From Heterohyrax brucei (taxonomy: Eukaryota > Chordata > Mammalia > Hyracoidea > Procaviidae), in contig CM053140.1 of the NCBI GenBank assembly GCA_028571685.1, positions 152,753,701 to 152,817,700 on the forward strand: a DNA stretch of 64,000 bases, in the 5' to 3' direction. A program made the position numbers and the translations under genes. This document shows positions 1 to 11,960 of the stretch, piece by piece. Within the stretch, counting starts at the first letter, position 1, and every line of letters begins with the position of its first letter. The notes under the pieces were generated by a model. It did not search any database. It had not been told where the DNA came from and saw only the letters and a list, made by a program, of their open reading frames with translations.

Positions 1-491
1 CCCTGCCACCCATGAGGGCCCAGCTGGTACTGGCTACCACTGGACTGTGCCCCTCTCAGCAGAAAAGCAGTTCTCAAGAAAAAGTCATCTAGAGAATGCA
101 GTAGTGGCTAGCAGCTGAGTGTGGTGGTTCCATTTCAACCCCCTTCCCTGAGCCACACCAACAGCGTCTGCTGTCCTGATTCCAGAGAGTTGGCAGAAGT
201 AGGCCACCATCTTTGTCAGTCAGGAGGTGGCACTGCTACCCCTGAGGGCCCACCTGGGGCAAGCTGCCAAGCTGAACAGCACCACTTAGCTGGATAGCAT
301 CTCTCACACCAGCAAAGATATTCTTAAGACAGCTGCACCAAGAGAATGCAGCAGCAGCTGGTGGCCAAGTCTAGTAGTGCCCTTCGAGCTACACTATAGC
401 TCCTGTTGGTGCCACACCAGAGAATCCAGACAGCTAAGTGATGGTGCAAAGACAACCATCAATACTTAACCACTTAAAGAAACAGACCGCC

Positions 492-1375
492 ATGGCTCTG
501 GAAAACTCCCAAAATAAAGACTCAAAAAACTTCCCAGATGAAGAAGCCTTCCTCAAATTACTGGAGGTAGAATATAAAATAATTATGTATAGAACGCTTT
601 TAGATTTTAGGCTGGAGAATAAACAAAGTGCAACAGAACAAAACGAAAAAATAAGCAAGCTATATTAACTGCTAGAACATCAACGATCTGAAATTCAGCA
701 GATCAATGATAAAATTAAAGTTAGACAATTCAATGGAAAGACAAGTGAGCAGGATTGAAAAAATGGAATGCAGAATTAGCAAAACTGAAGGTAAAGTTAC
801 TGACACCAGCATTTATGAGGAGAAATTGCACAAAAGAATCAAGTAAAATGAAGAAGCATTAAATATCATGGAGCACACCAGTTTACATGTAACTGAATTT
901 CCAGAACAGAGAAAAATACCAGAAAATACAGAAAATTGTTGACGAGTTGCTGACTGACATCATGAAAGAAGAGAAGACAGCTATTCAAGATGTTCATTAA
1001 ACTCCACAAAATGTAGACTCCAAAAGAAAGGCACGAAGACATGTTATCATCAAGCTTAACAAAATGAAACATAAGAAGAAGCACTTAAAGGCAACTAGGC
1101 TTAAGCAAAAACTAATGTACAAAGGGATACCTTCCAGAATGCCCTCCAGATTTTCAGTTGAGCCCTTGTTGGCAAGAAGAAAATGGGATGATTCATATAA
1201 ACCTTTGAAGGAAAAGAAACTTCCAATCAAGAATTATATAGCCTGCAAAATTGTCTTTCAAATATGATGGTGAAATTAAGACATTGTCAGACAGACAGAA
1301 CCTTAGGGACTTTGCAAAAATCAAATCAAAGTTACAAAAAATACTGAAGAAATTTCTTCAATTAGAAAATTAATA
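492..1375 (+). pseudogene. L1 ORF1 (RNA-binding chaperone), broken
   Basis: ORF1p trimerises through a coiled coil and coats L1 RNA. The likely start is the ATG at 492, where MALENSQNKDSKNFPDEEAF matches the start of ORF1 in the L1 at 54408. An upstream ATG at 438 is in frame but is not shared with that copy. A coiled-coil-rich part follows, and near 1190-1360 comes the typical C-terminal part (PIKNYIACK, then a stretch equivalent to YDGEIKT). The frame is interrupted several times, so no full ORF1p could be made. Confidence 0.85.
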
Positions 1376-1579
1376 ACACCAGATGCATATGCAAGGATTC
1401 AAAGCAGGACACAGTATCCAGAGTACTAATTAGTTAGGGAAGTCAAAAAGCTCAATTAAAGCTAAAATATTAAAATTAGGGAATCAGAGAGCTCCATATG
1501 TCAACTACGACAACATTACACTATAAAGAGAGGAATGTTACAGTGCTAATAGCCCTTTCATATGAAGGGGAGGCTAAGG

Positions 1580-4050
1580 AGATACAGCAAAAGCACTGCT
1601 CAGAGGTAAATTTATCTCTATTAGCATACACACCCAGAATGAAGAGAGGGCCCAAACGAAAGAATTAACCCTATGACTTAAACAAGTGAAAGAGAACAAC
1701 AAAAGAAACCCTTGAGTATCAGAAGAAAACAGATAGTAAAGAGTAGAGGAGAGCTAAATGAATTGCAGAATAGAAAAACAATTGAAAGAATTAACAAAGC
1801 CAAAGGCCATTATTTTTAAAGATACACGAAATTGATAAACCATTAGCTAAACTCACCAAAAAATGGGGGGGGGGGGCTTGAGGAGACAAATAACTCAAAT
1901 AAGAAATTAAATGGGAAATGTAACAACAGACCTAACCAAAATTAAAAGTACAATAACAGAATATTATGAAACACTGCACTCTAACAGATTTGAAAACCTA
2001 AAGGAAATGGACAAATTTCCAGATTCATATAACCTATTAAAATTATCACAAGGAGAAGTAGAACAACTTAATAAACCCATCACAAAAAGAAGGAATTGAA
2101 AAGCTAATTAAAAGATTACCAACCAAATTAAGTCCTGTTGCAGACAGCTTCACCAAAGAATTCTACCAAACTTTTAGAGAGGAGTTAATTCTGATACTAC
2201 TGAGGCTATTTCACAGGATTGAAAAGGATGGAATATTCCCAAATTCATTCCATGAAGCTGGCATAACCCTGATACCAAAGCCAGAAAAAGATCTCACAAG
2301 AAAGGAAAATTACAGACCAATATCATTCATGAACCTAAATGAAAAAATCTTCAGCAAAATCCTAGCCAATAGAATTCAACAAGATATCAAAAAAAAAAAA
2401 AAAAAAAAATCATTATGACCAAGTAGGATTCCTAACAGGGATGGAGCATTAGTTCAATATCAGAAAAACAATTACTGTGATCAACCGTATAAATAACACA
2501 AAAGATAAGAATCATCTGATTTTGTCACTTGATGCCAAAAGGCATTTGAAAAAGTCCAACACCCATTCACGTTAAAAACTCTCAGCAAAACAGGAGTAGT
2601 AGGGAGATTCCTCTACACAATAAGGGGAATCTATGCAAAACCAACTGCCAAAGTCATCTTGAATGGAGAAAGACTGAAAGAATTCCCCCAAGAAGAGGAA
2701 CTAGACAAGGATACCCAGTGTCACCACTTCTATTCAACATCATGCTAGAGGTTCTTGCTGGGGCAATCAGACAAAAAGAAAAAGAAAGTGGATCTTTACC
2801 AGTAAAGAAGTAAAACGGTCCCTATTTGCAGATGATACAATCATTTACACAAAAAAAACTCTAAATAATCTATAAATAAACTACTGGAGCTAATGGAAGA
2901 GTTCAAAAAATATCAGGATATAAGATAAACACAAATCAACTAGTAGCATTCCTTTACACCCACAAAGAGGTCATCAAAGAGGAAATCATAAAATCAATAT
3001 CATTTACAATAACCCTGAAGAAGATAAAATACCTAGGGGTAAATCTAATCAGAGAAGCAAGAGACCTCTACAGAGAAAATCACAAGATCCTGCTGCAAGA
3101 AACCAAAAGAAACATATAAGTGGAGAAACATAAATTGCTCATACATAGTAAGACTTAATGTTGGGAAAATGTCTATTCTACCCAAAAGGATCTAACGTAT
3201 ACTGTAATCTCAGTATAAATTCTATTTGCTTTGTTTGTTCAGTTTTAATGAGATGGAGAAAAAAATCACCAACTTTGTCTGGAAAGGAAAGAAATCCCAG
3301 ATAAGTAAAACAGCACTGAAGAAGAGGAACACAGTGTGAGGCCTCCCACTACCTGATGTCACAACCTATTACACTGGTATGATAATGAAAAATATCCTGG
3401 TACCAGTACAAAAACATATATATAGACCAATGGAACAGAATAGAGAATCTAGAAATATCACCACCCTCCTATGAACAGCTGATATTTGACAAAGGCCCGA
3501 AGGTTGTAAACTGGGGTAAAAACAGTTGCTTTAACAAGTGTAGGCAAAGTTAAATATCATCTGCAAAAAACTGAAACAATTTCTCCACCATCTCACCCCA
3601 GTGAGGTTGTCAGTAATCCAAAACACACAAAACAACAAATGCTGAAGAGGCTGTGGAGAGACTGAACTGTCCTGAACTGCTGGTGGCAATGCAAGATGCT
3701 ATAGTCTCTTTGGAAAGCAATTTGGTGTTTCTTAAAAAGATGGAAATAGAAATACTACATGATCCAGCAATCCCACTGCTTAGAAAATATTTTGCAGAAT
3801 TAAAGGCTGTCACACAGGACAGATACATGCACGTGAATGTTAATTGCAGCACAGTCTGCAACAACAAAACGATGGAATCAACCTAGGTGCCCAACAAACT
3901 AATGCATAAACAAACTATGATGTATGTATACAATGGAACACTATGCAATGATGAGCAACAAAGAAGATTTTGGTATCAACTAAAAGACATCATGCTGAGT
4001 AAAATTAGTCAGCTGTAAAAGGACAAGAATTGTATGAGACCACTATTATA
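1580..4050 (+). pseudogene. L1 ORF2 remnant, reverse transcriptase without endonuclease domain
   Basis: ORF2p nicks DNA and reverse transcribes L1 RNA. Here the N-terminal endonuclease part is deleted. The remnant opens with residues like LNELQNRKTIERINKAKG, then a pre-RT block near 1911-2099 (MGNVTTDLTKIKSTITEYYE), then the RT core. The catalytic motif FADD is readable at 2825-2836 followed by TIIYT. The C-terminal block at 3653-3886 includes HDPAIPLLRKY, matching the usual FDPAIPLLGIY. Stops and shifts are frequent. Confidence 0.88.
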
Positions 4051-5135
4051 AGGACTTAAAAAAAGGACTTATGCACAGAATACTCTTTGATGGCTATAAG
4101 GGTGGGGAGGGAGGAAGGGGTTGGTCATAGATTAGATACTCAGCAGGAATTCATTTAGATGATGGGTGCAGCAGCACTCAGTAGAAGGCAGGTCAGCATA
4201 AATGGACTACATCAAAACTAAAAGGTTTTCCAAATTCAACCTAGCATTTTAAAGGATAGAGTACCAGAGACAGGAGTGTGGGGACCATGTTTTCAGGGGA
4301 CATCTAAGTCAGTTGGGATAACTAGCCTTTTGCTAAAACAGTCCTCAGCATCCCACATTGGTGGGTGGTGTCTGGGTCTTAAAACCCAGGAAGCTGCCGC
4401 CTGAGGAGCATCAATTGGTCCCAATCCACCTGGAACAGACGACAACTGGGAACCTCAAAGACAAGAAGAAAAATGAGCCCAAGAGACAGAAGGACCCATA
4501 TGACTGGGAGACTAACATCAGTATGAGACCAGCTGAACCACGTAGTGTCTGGCCACTACCCAAGACAGCCTTGATAGGGGAAGCAACGCAGAGTCCCTAA
4601 TGCAGCACAAGAAAAAGAGGTGTACAGATCAAGAACTTTACTAAAAGACCAGAATTGATGGTCCAGCACCCTGGAAGGTCCTCTGAAATCATGGTCCCTA
4701 AACTTGCTACTGCCCTAGACTGAATCCAGTGGAGAGCTCATCACTTGGAGAGGGTCGAGAGGAAGGGCAAGTGTTTGCAGGGAGGATATGAGTAGTAAAG
4801 AGCAAAAAGGAGGAATGGGCGTTTACCGGGTCAGGACGGTAGATAGAATTGTAAAGAGGCACATATGCAAAATTGACTTAGATTGTGTAATTTCACTTAA
4901 TCATAATAAAAATAAGCTACAAAAGTCTAAAAAATGAAAAGAAAGATCTAAATAAAATAAAATAGATTTTTATCATTTAAAAGATCTATATTTCACTTTT
5001 TAATTTAACACAACAAAAGATACAAATTCACTATCTGAAAAATTTTAAGGCTAGTGGAAGTAAAATTTTGAATGTGAAGTCTTTGTGAATATGACTTCAA
5101 ATAATTGACTACAGCAAAGTTATTTGTTTTAATTT

Positions 5136-5277
5136 GTTTTTTTTTAATTTTTATTTAACATAACTGAGTGAAAATGTACATTCACATGTAAATTTACACG
5201 CCCCCCTATATGCAGCTTCCACTGCTCTCCCTGTCCGGTGACAGCACTCTATTCCTCTCTGCTCCATACATGTCTCA
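5136..5277 (-). mobile_element. 5'-truncated L1 3' end with TSD
   Basis: About 140 bp of antisense L1 3' UTR. It starts with a T-rich run (the complement of a poly(A) tail) followed by the complement of the L1 3' end. An 11-bp direct repeat, tgttttaattt, flanks it at 5125-5135 and 5278-5288. This is the hallmark of target-primed reverse transcription. Confidence 0.8.
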
Positions 5278-5518
5278 TGTTTTAATTTTTTTCATTAAAA
5301 TTTTCTTGATTCTAGGAAGAGACAACATTAGCAAAGCTTTAGGAATAACATGTTTCAGTTAATACTTCATGTTTTTGTCTTACTGTCACAATTTTAGTTA
5401 CACACATTTACAGTGCAGTTAAATTAATATGGCTAGGAATTTGAAAGAAAAACAGCCTCAGTATACTTAAATACATGGCCATAAGACAGGGTTTTATTAA
5501 ATTAAAAAATGATACTGA

Positions 5519-5929
5519 TCCTCCCAACAGTCTCCTTTCCCCTCCTCTGCACCCACTCTCCTTCCTCCAGCTTGAGGTCAGCAGGATGATATCCTATAGA
5601 TGCACAGAACCATAACGTGCATCCAATACATGGTCACTCTGCGTCGCCAAGTCCAATCCATTCGTGTCCAAAGAGTGGGCCTTCATTATGATTTATGGGC
5701 AAGGGTAGCATCAGGGCCAGGGGCCATGCTCCCAGGGGAACCCCAAAGCCACTGGACCATCAGCTGTGGTCTTTTAGTGGAGATCTCAGGGAGACTTGTA
5801 TGGAGTAGAGAGGCAAGTGTGCTGTCACGGGGCAGGGAAAGCAGTGGAAGCTGCATAGAGGTGGGCATGTGAATTTATATGGGAATGTACGTTTCCACTC
5901 AGTCATAATAAATAAAATAAAATATTAAG
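5519..5929 (+). mobile_element. L1 insertion with inverted 5' part (twin priming)
   Basis: The left part (about 5519-5795) is antisense L1 3' UTR, colinear with the antisense L1 at about 17030-17310. The right part (about 5796-5929) is the extreme L1 3' end in sense orientation, ending in an A-rich tail. A 13-bp direct repeat, aaaatgatactga, lies at 5506-5518 and 5930-5942, so both parts came in a single insertion. The known explanation for this shape is twin priming, in which a second primer starts cDNA synthesis inside the RNA and the 5' part ends up inverted. Confidence 0.82.
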
Positions 5930-5942
5930 AAAATGATACTGA

Positions 5943-6752
5943 AAGTATATCCATATATAGAAAATATAATTAATTAATTAATTAAACAGTTTCTGGCATG
6001 TGTATAATAGTACATAGACACATGTTCATCAGATACAGATGAGTTAGTATTGGTTTAACAGTATAAAGTGCATTTTTTATGCCTCTGGACCCTGTAGGCA
6101 GTGTGTTATTCTGGTTCTAATGAATTTAACATCAATGTGGGTCCCCTTTTTAATGCATGGAGCTCAGCAAACTAGCGCTGGAGACTCACTGCTGTGTAGA
6201 TTAAAAGATTTTACTGGCTGATATTTCCTGAGTGGGTTACTTTTGTAAACATTTGTGCTTTTTTTTTTCCTTTACTTTCGTAAGTTAAGGCTCGTAAGTA
6301 TAATTTCGGCTTTCCTGTGTTATAGTTATGGAGCTATAGTGGTTTCCTTTGGTTTTACAATGTCATGTTTGTAAAACCAGAGGTTTCTCATGTAAACTAA
6401 TGGAAATGCACCCACAATAAGTTCTCAATTTAGTTCTTACCCATATGCTGTCATACTACAAATCAGTGGCACCAGAGTGCCTCGTTAGTAGTTTCTATTC
6501 CCAGATGATATTTCTCAAAATCCCTGTTACCAACTGAAATATTAAATATCTCAGTTAGCAAGCCCTCGTTCCAAAACTGAAAACACATGGCTTCAAGAAA
6601 ACTTTTAAAGTTAAAGTTTGGTAACAAAAGAGTTTGAATACAGGTATTTCAAGACAGTTGTTCAGGTGCAGTACAGCTGATTCTACCTAACAGATACCTC
6701 ATCTTACAGAGAAGAATCACCTCTTAGAATTTTCTAGTCTGTCATTTTTATA
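5943..6752. other. AT-rich DNA, nothing recognised
   Basis: No repeat family, long open frame or RNA could be placed here. It holds a short tandem of taat near 5970-5985 and T-rich runs. Confidence 0.5.
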
Positions 6753-6955
6753 GGAAGGAGCCCCAGTGGCACACTGTTTAAGCACTCGACTGCTAACAAA
6801 AAGGTTGGTGGTTAGAATCCACCAGATATTCCTCTGGAGAAAGATGTGGCAGTTTTCCCTAAAGAATTACAACTCTGGGAATCCTGGGAGACACTTTTAC
6901 TCTGCACTGTGGGGTTACTGTGAATTGGAACTGACTCAATGACAATTAGTTTTTG
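6753..6955 (+). repeat. AfroSINE, sense
   Basis: A tRNA-derived SINE of about 200 bp. The start, gagccccagtggcaca, matches the tRNA-like head with a pol III A box, and ggttagaatcc at about 6812 stands at the B box. The tail reads gaattggaactgactcaatg, the decayed form of the tail shared with RTE LINEs. A middle block with gaaagatgtggcag marks the longer AfroSINE variant. Confidence 0.88.
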
Positions 6956-7064
6956 CTTTTGGAATCTTCACAGTATCAAATAGACAGGTCTTTGTCCCAT
7001 GAAACTGCATTCATGCCACCAGGCTCCTCTTCAGGACCAAACCAGTCATAATCATTTGGCTAAC

Positions 7065-7224
7065 CAAAAAAACCAAAAACCAAACCCACTTCAGTTGAGT
7101 CGGGTCTGACTCATAGACGACTTCGAGGTCAGAGTAGAAACACCGCATAGAGTTTCCACGGAGCGCCTGGTGACTTTTTTGATTAGTTGACATAGCACTT
7201 AACCCACTATGCCAGCAGGGTTTC
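7065..7224 (-). repeat. AfroSINE, antisense, with 12-bp TSD
   Basis: The order is reversed: the RTE-like tail (gttgagtcgggtctgactc) comes first and the tRNA-like head last (gccagcagggtttcc). A perfect direct repeat, catttggctaac, lies at 7053-7064 and 7225-7236 and fixes the insertion edges. The perfect TSD suggests a younger copy than most others here. Confidence 0.92.
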
Positions 7225-7236
7225 CATTTGGCTAAC

Positions 7237-8569
7237 AGGACAGTTTAAATAAAGATTTAATTGAGGTTAATTCAGTTCTGTGTACATCAGTTAAAATCAT
7301 CCTTAATTATAAACTATCTGAAACTGATTTTCTGTCTCAGTAATTGAAACCTATTTGAGGTTCAGTTTTTGTGATATTAGGGAGCAAATCAGGTGATCAG
7401 TCTCTTCTGGAGTTACACTGGTTCACTACACATTGATACACAATGTCTTTAGCACCTATTGCTACTCTCCTACTTATTCTAGGTAATTTATTGCCTATGG
7501 CTGCAAAAACAGTTATTAAACTTCCAGATACCTGTTAGGCTATTTTCTTCCAAAGACAATAAAGCTTTCATATTTTTCCAAAGCCGGTTTATGTTTCCTT
7601 TTCTTTTTTGTAGTCACACTGGTCTCATTCTCCCACTCTCTCTCTCCTTACCCACTCATAGTTTGTCCCTTCATGTTTTTTTAACCATTTTTTCCTCCTG
7701 CATATAGTTTTAAAATATCCCATTAACCTCTGTGGTAATTGTACCCAACTTCTGATAGAATTTGTGGATTCTTGGAATACGAATTTGTAAATAATCAGTT
7801 ATGGTTACCACAATTAGTGATACTGTGTTTTCCATACGTACACAGAGAGAAGTCAACCCCAAGAAGTTCCTTGAGGGTTATATGAAAGTTTTTAAATGAT
7901 ATTCATAAGTGAGTGTGTTGAAATTATTTTCTAGAGGAAAAGTGAATTATAACATTCATTTTCCGGTTATTTCTTGAACTCCTGAGCATGACAGTGTAAA
8001 ATTGTTCAAATAGGATTGGTTTTATATGTGATCTAGTTTTACTCCATTGGAGACATGCTGAATTTAAAATATTAGGCAGTCAGATAAGTGAAGGACTGAA
8101 TTCATAAAGCTTTAAAAAACTAATAACTAAGCAAGGCTCTATGGCATAGACATGAAGAAAACATAAGAATCATTTACTCAAGTATTACTTGTAAGAAAAG
8201 CTGAAATGAATTAATATGAGGAAAAATAAGTGAGTTTATTTTGCAGTCTATAACTGCATTAAATCGCTAAATATGTCTGAAAATTTTTAATGAATAAATT
8301 TAAGTATGGAGCCTAAGCACAGGCTTTTATTGTTCTTGATACTTACACTACTTGATAGTTTTGTTGTTACTGTTCGTTTTTCCCAGTGCAAGTGATTGGA
8401 CTTCAGTCCCTTCAGAAGCAGAATTACAGAAGTTGATAGCTGGGAGAAATATCTGAAGTCATGTATGATACTTGCTTATTTTTTAAAGGTCTTTAAAGTT
8501 CATGACAATTGGTTAACTTTCACAGTGTCTCATACCTAACTGGAGGTAAAACTGCAACAATAGCCTAAC
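7237..8569. other. Unassigned AT-rich DNA
   Basis: About 1.3 kb in which I recognise no repeat, coding frame or RNA. A pyrimidine-rich patch lies near 7590-7700. It may be old single-copy DNA or a repeat too decayed to place by eye. Confidence 0.5.
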
Positions 8570-8771
8570 TAGTTGAACCAATTCTCATCGAGTCAACTCC
8601 TACTCATACAGAACCTATGTTTATCAAGGTAGCACTGTGCTGCATCGGATTTTTAATGGCTGATTTTTCAAAATTAGATTTCCAGGGCCTTCTTCTAAGG
8701 TACATCTGACAATCTCCAATCTCCAACCCTTTGATTAACAGGACAGTACATTAACCCTTTCTATCACCCAG
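8570..8771 (-). repeat. AfroSINE long variant, antisense, decayed
   Basis: It begins with the decayed tail (ctcatcgagtcaactcc) and carries the block gctgatttttc...agatttccagggcc...cttctaagg...ctct that marks the longer AfroSINE form. It ends in the tRNA-like part (ccaaccctttgattaacagg...ttaacc). Divergence is high, so this is an old copy. Confidence 0.8.
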
Positions 8772-9223
8772 AGACCACAACAAAAGCCTTTGTATTGTTA
8801 TTTCCGTAGTTTGAAGGGTTTTTTTATGTTTTCTAGCAACAGAAAATCTGTATTATGAAATAACTGTGATATTTTAAATTTCTACCCATGCCATAAAGCA
8901 AAGTGACATGTGAACTAGTGCTACTATAACTTACAATATTTATTCCTTTGTGGAATTAAAAGATTTGTTGTAAGTTTTAAAGAAACCAGAATATTTTAGG
9001 ACTATTAAATAAAGAAATAAAAATGTAACTGGAAAGCACCAAGATGGTACTTTTTGAAATTGTGAGTCTCAATCAGAATGTGTAATAAAAGCCTTATAGA
9101 AAAGTGACAAGATTGTAACTTAAGCAGTAGGTGGAAAAATAATGAAATTAATACAAAAAGATTTTTAAAAGTTAGAATGCCAACATCTAGCTATATTCAG
9201 GTACTCTAGTTAAACATAAAGAG
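8772..9223. other. Unassigned AT-rich DNA
   Basis: No feature could be supported between the AfroSINE and the short L1 5' fragment. Confidence 0.5.
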
Positions 9224-9229
9224 ATTGTA

Positions 9230-9354
9230 GGTGGAGCCAAGACGGAAGAGGAGACATATCCTTCCCAAGACCTGTCTAACAACAAATACCTGAAAGAATA
9301 AATGAATCGGGTACATATGGCATCCTAGGAGCCTGAAATATCGACTATCAGGCT
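9230..9354 (+). mobile_element. Isolated L1 5'-end fragment
   Basis: The sequence ggtggagccaagacgg is the usual start of L1 5' UTRs in this window (compare 51722 and 53338). It stays alignable up to the block catcctaggagcctgaa...tatcagg, which matches 51822-51843. Only the first ~120 bp of an L1 is present. A short direct repeat, attgta, flanks it at 9224-9229 and 9355-9360 but is too short to be decisive. Confidence 0.65.
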
Positions 9355-9360
9355 ATTGTA

Positions 9361-10834
9361 TTAATTACCAGAAAGATATATTCAAATGAGCTCTATTTCT
9401 CTAACATTATATTGCTTTAATAAAATCAAGAATCATAACTGCAACTTTGATTTCAAATTTTAGAAGAATTGCAATTCTGTGACTAGTTTTTCAATATGAT
9501 TCAGATTCGGAAAAGTGTATGATTTAGAATATGTGCTCAGTTATATAAAGTTCTAAACTGCAAGACAGCAGTATCTTAACGGAGTAGCAGAATGAGAATT
9601 TGTTTATAAGAAATTGTACTGATACTGAATTTTTTCTCTGATTTAAATGTTACAGAAATTTTAATAATACAAGTGACAAATGTTTTCCTTACTCAATTAC
9701 AAGTATGTATATCTTAACGTATTTATAACATATATAAATAGATGTGTATAAATGTGCTTTATATATAAATAAGAGTATAAAGAGCCTCCTTTGGTTTGAA
9801 TAGATCCATAAACAAACTTAAGTAGCTTCCCTTAACTTTGTTGATAGCTACCAACACATTTAAATGAATTAAGAACTGTTTAAGTTAACCTTGTCCAAAC
9901 ATAGCTAAACACCACTTATATGATCCAAATATTCGTTGCTAGTAATCTTTCTTCAATATTTAGTACTTTCAATCATAGTATACAGTGAGAAAAAAATCCA
10001 AGATACTTCATAGCAACAACATCAAATTCTCCATCTCTACAACATCGTAAGCTATAAACTGGGCACAAATAATTTACCAAGAAAATTGTCAGATACCTAG
10101 AATCAATTCTTATTTCTCTTAAAGGCTCAGAGATAACAAGTTATTGATGTCTAAAATACAAGTATTTTGAGGTATCTGATTAAAAGTTTCAATACAACAT
10201 ACAGTATTACCCTCAATTAGTGTTGTTTCAAGAATTCAAGATTTTGAGTATCAACAAGAATACCAAATTATTTATTGATCATATGCAATACAAAAAATTC
10301 CTTTCCATCAGTCTGTAGAAATATAATGTGACTTGAAGCAAGAAAGCTATGTTGAATATCAATAAAAAGTATTTGGGCAGTAACTCAAATGATCTTTTCT
10401 AGTTAGAGCCAAGTAGATGGCATGCTACAGCTAAACTAATTTTTAAAATTCTGCAGGTTAAAACTAAAAACTTCATTACAGTTATGTATCATCATTTGCC
10501 TCACAAAATCTATTTGATATTTCAGGAATAAGATGTGTAATATGAGACACAAATATAGGTCTACTACAAGAAATAAAGAACTGTTAAGAATGTCATGATT
10601 GAAGGTAAATATGAAATTTACATTTGATGGCACTTGGCTTTGGCTTAAATATTATTGCTTCTAAGATTGCTGGTTAATTTAAAACAGTAACAATTCTTTC
10701 TGTATTTGTAACATGAAAAAGGAAAATATGAAATAGCAACATAATAGAAAGGAGGAGGATATAACGAGCATAAGGTCTAAATGAAGAAAGTTATCATCTG
10801 ACTATCTATAATAAGAAACTTACCCTTTGTAATA
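9361..10834. other. Unassigned AT-rich DNA
   Basis: About 1.5 kb with no repeat, RNA or coding signal that I can place. TATA-rich runs lie near 9720-9780. Confidence 0.5.
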
Positions 10835-10997
10835 CACTGTTAGGGAAATTAATACAAATCACAGCGTGGGAAAAATATCAACACACTATACAGCTGATGG
10901 AGAAATTGCATCCAGAACATATACAAAGAAATCTTAAAAAATAATAATGGGAAAAAATCCCCAAAACTGGAAAAAATTTTAAAATACGTTTCATCAA

Positions 10998-11033
<36 letters not shown>

Positions 11034-11835
11034 ATGGCAGGTAGGTGAAATGATGCTACATGTAAGTACTTAGTGGTATATAAATTGTTATTGAAATCAT
11101 TGCAATTTGCATTGAGTCATTGATATATATCACTATGTAATTATTTTAAATGGGGAGGCGGAAAACCTGATAATAGCAAGTACTGACAAGGATGCAGAAT
11201 AAGTGGAGCTTATAGATATTGCTGATGCTGGTGCAGAATAGTACAGCCATTTTTTATAAGAGGTAGATAAATCTCAACATACACTACCCATAGGACCCAA
11301 CATACTTAGGCCTGTTTATGTATCCAAGTAAAGTGAAATTGAGATTTATAAAGAAATCTATATGTAAGCACTTATACCGCTTTTATTAATAACCATCAAT
11401 AATTGGAAATAGTCTGTTTCTCCATTAGACAATAAATAAACGTGATACAACTATACAGTGGAATACTAGTCAGCGATTAAAAAGAATGAGCTTCTAATGC
11501 ATATAATAACATGAATGGATCTCAAAAAGTAAAATGTTAAGCAAAAACAACCCCAAAAGATTTCAAAGGATTAATTATATTATTTCATAAAATACCATTA
11601 TGAAAAAGGAACAACTGTAGGGACAGAAAATAGATCATTAATTTCTAGGATCTGGGGTTTGGGAAAGGCTAAACACAAAGGGACATATTTGAATTCTGTG
11701 GCGCAACTGAAGAGTTTCGTGCCTAGGTTGTGTTGATGAATGCACAACTACATCCATTTGCTAAAATTCAGAGAGCTGTATATTAAAAAGAGTGAATTTT
11801 CCTGCACTTAAATTATAGCTAATAAAATAAGAAAA
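10835..11835 (+). mobile_element. Ancient L1M 3' end
   Basis: Decayed L1M-type ORF2 C-terminus and 3' UTR. Recognisable blocks are atacagtggaatactagtc near 11453 (equivalent to YTMEYYA), acatgaatggatctcaaaaa near 11510, and the 3' UTR block near 11640-11800 (ggatctgggg, then gtgttgatgaatg). It ends in aataaaataagaaaaaaa. Divergence is much higher than in the other L1s, in line with the older L1M subfamilies shared by placental mammals. Confidence 0.82.
10999..11030. repeat. (CA)n microsatellite
   Basis: Sixteen uninterrupted CA units inside the old L1M fragment. Such a run is likely polymorphic in length. Confidence 0.97.
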
Positions 11836-11960
11836 AAATTTGGATCCTTACCTAACAACACATATGCAAAGTAGATGTCAAATGGAGACACAATCTATGT
11901 TAATATGATAAAACATTGGGGAAATCTTAATGACATAAACAAAAAATAAATATTTACTAA
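11836..11960 (+). mobile_element. L1M ORF2 fragment, upstream part of the element
   Basis: The block ggatccttacctaacaac...caaatgg...ataaaacattggggaaatcttaatgacat matches the L1 ORF2 stretch near DPFLTPYTKIN...NLGITIQD. It lies directly downstream of an L1M 3' tail, so it is either a second L1M copy or a rearranged piece of the first. Confidence 0.65.

Larger units (their letters stand above)
1..4915 (+). mobile_element. L1 LINE, sense, 5' end outside window
   Basis: An afrotherian-type L1 with the tail of a 5' UTR (1-491), a decayed ORF1, a decayed ORF2 and a 3' UTR of about 0.9 kb (about 4060-4915) ending in an A-rich run. Alignment by eye with the longer L1 at 53338-62700 shows two internal deletions. 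Near 1580 the sequence jumps from the ORF1/ORF2 spacer to a point well inside ORF2, losing the endonuclease domain. Near 3583 about 0.45-0.5 kb of the ORF2 C-terminal half is gone. Many stops and frame breaks show a dead copy. It has a run of G near 1865-1877 and a run of A near 2388-2410. Confidence 0.93.

Noticed and set aside
7590-7700. Pyrimidine-rich tract as a splice acceptor of a host exon
   Set aside because: No open frame with coding character follows it, and no partner donor site could be supported.
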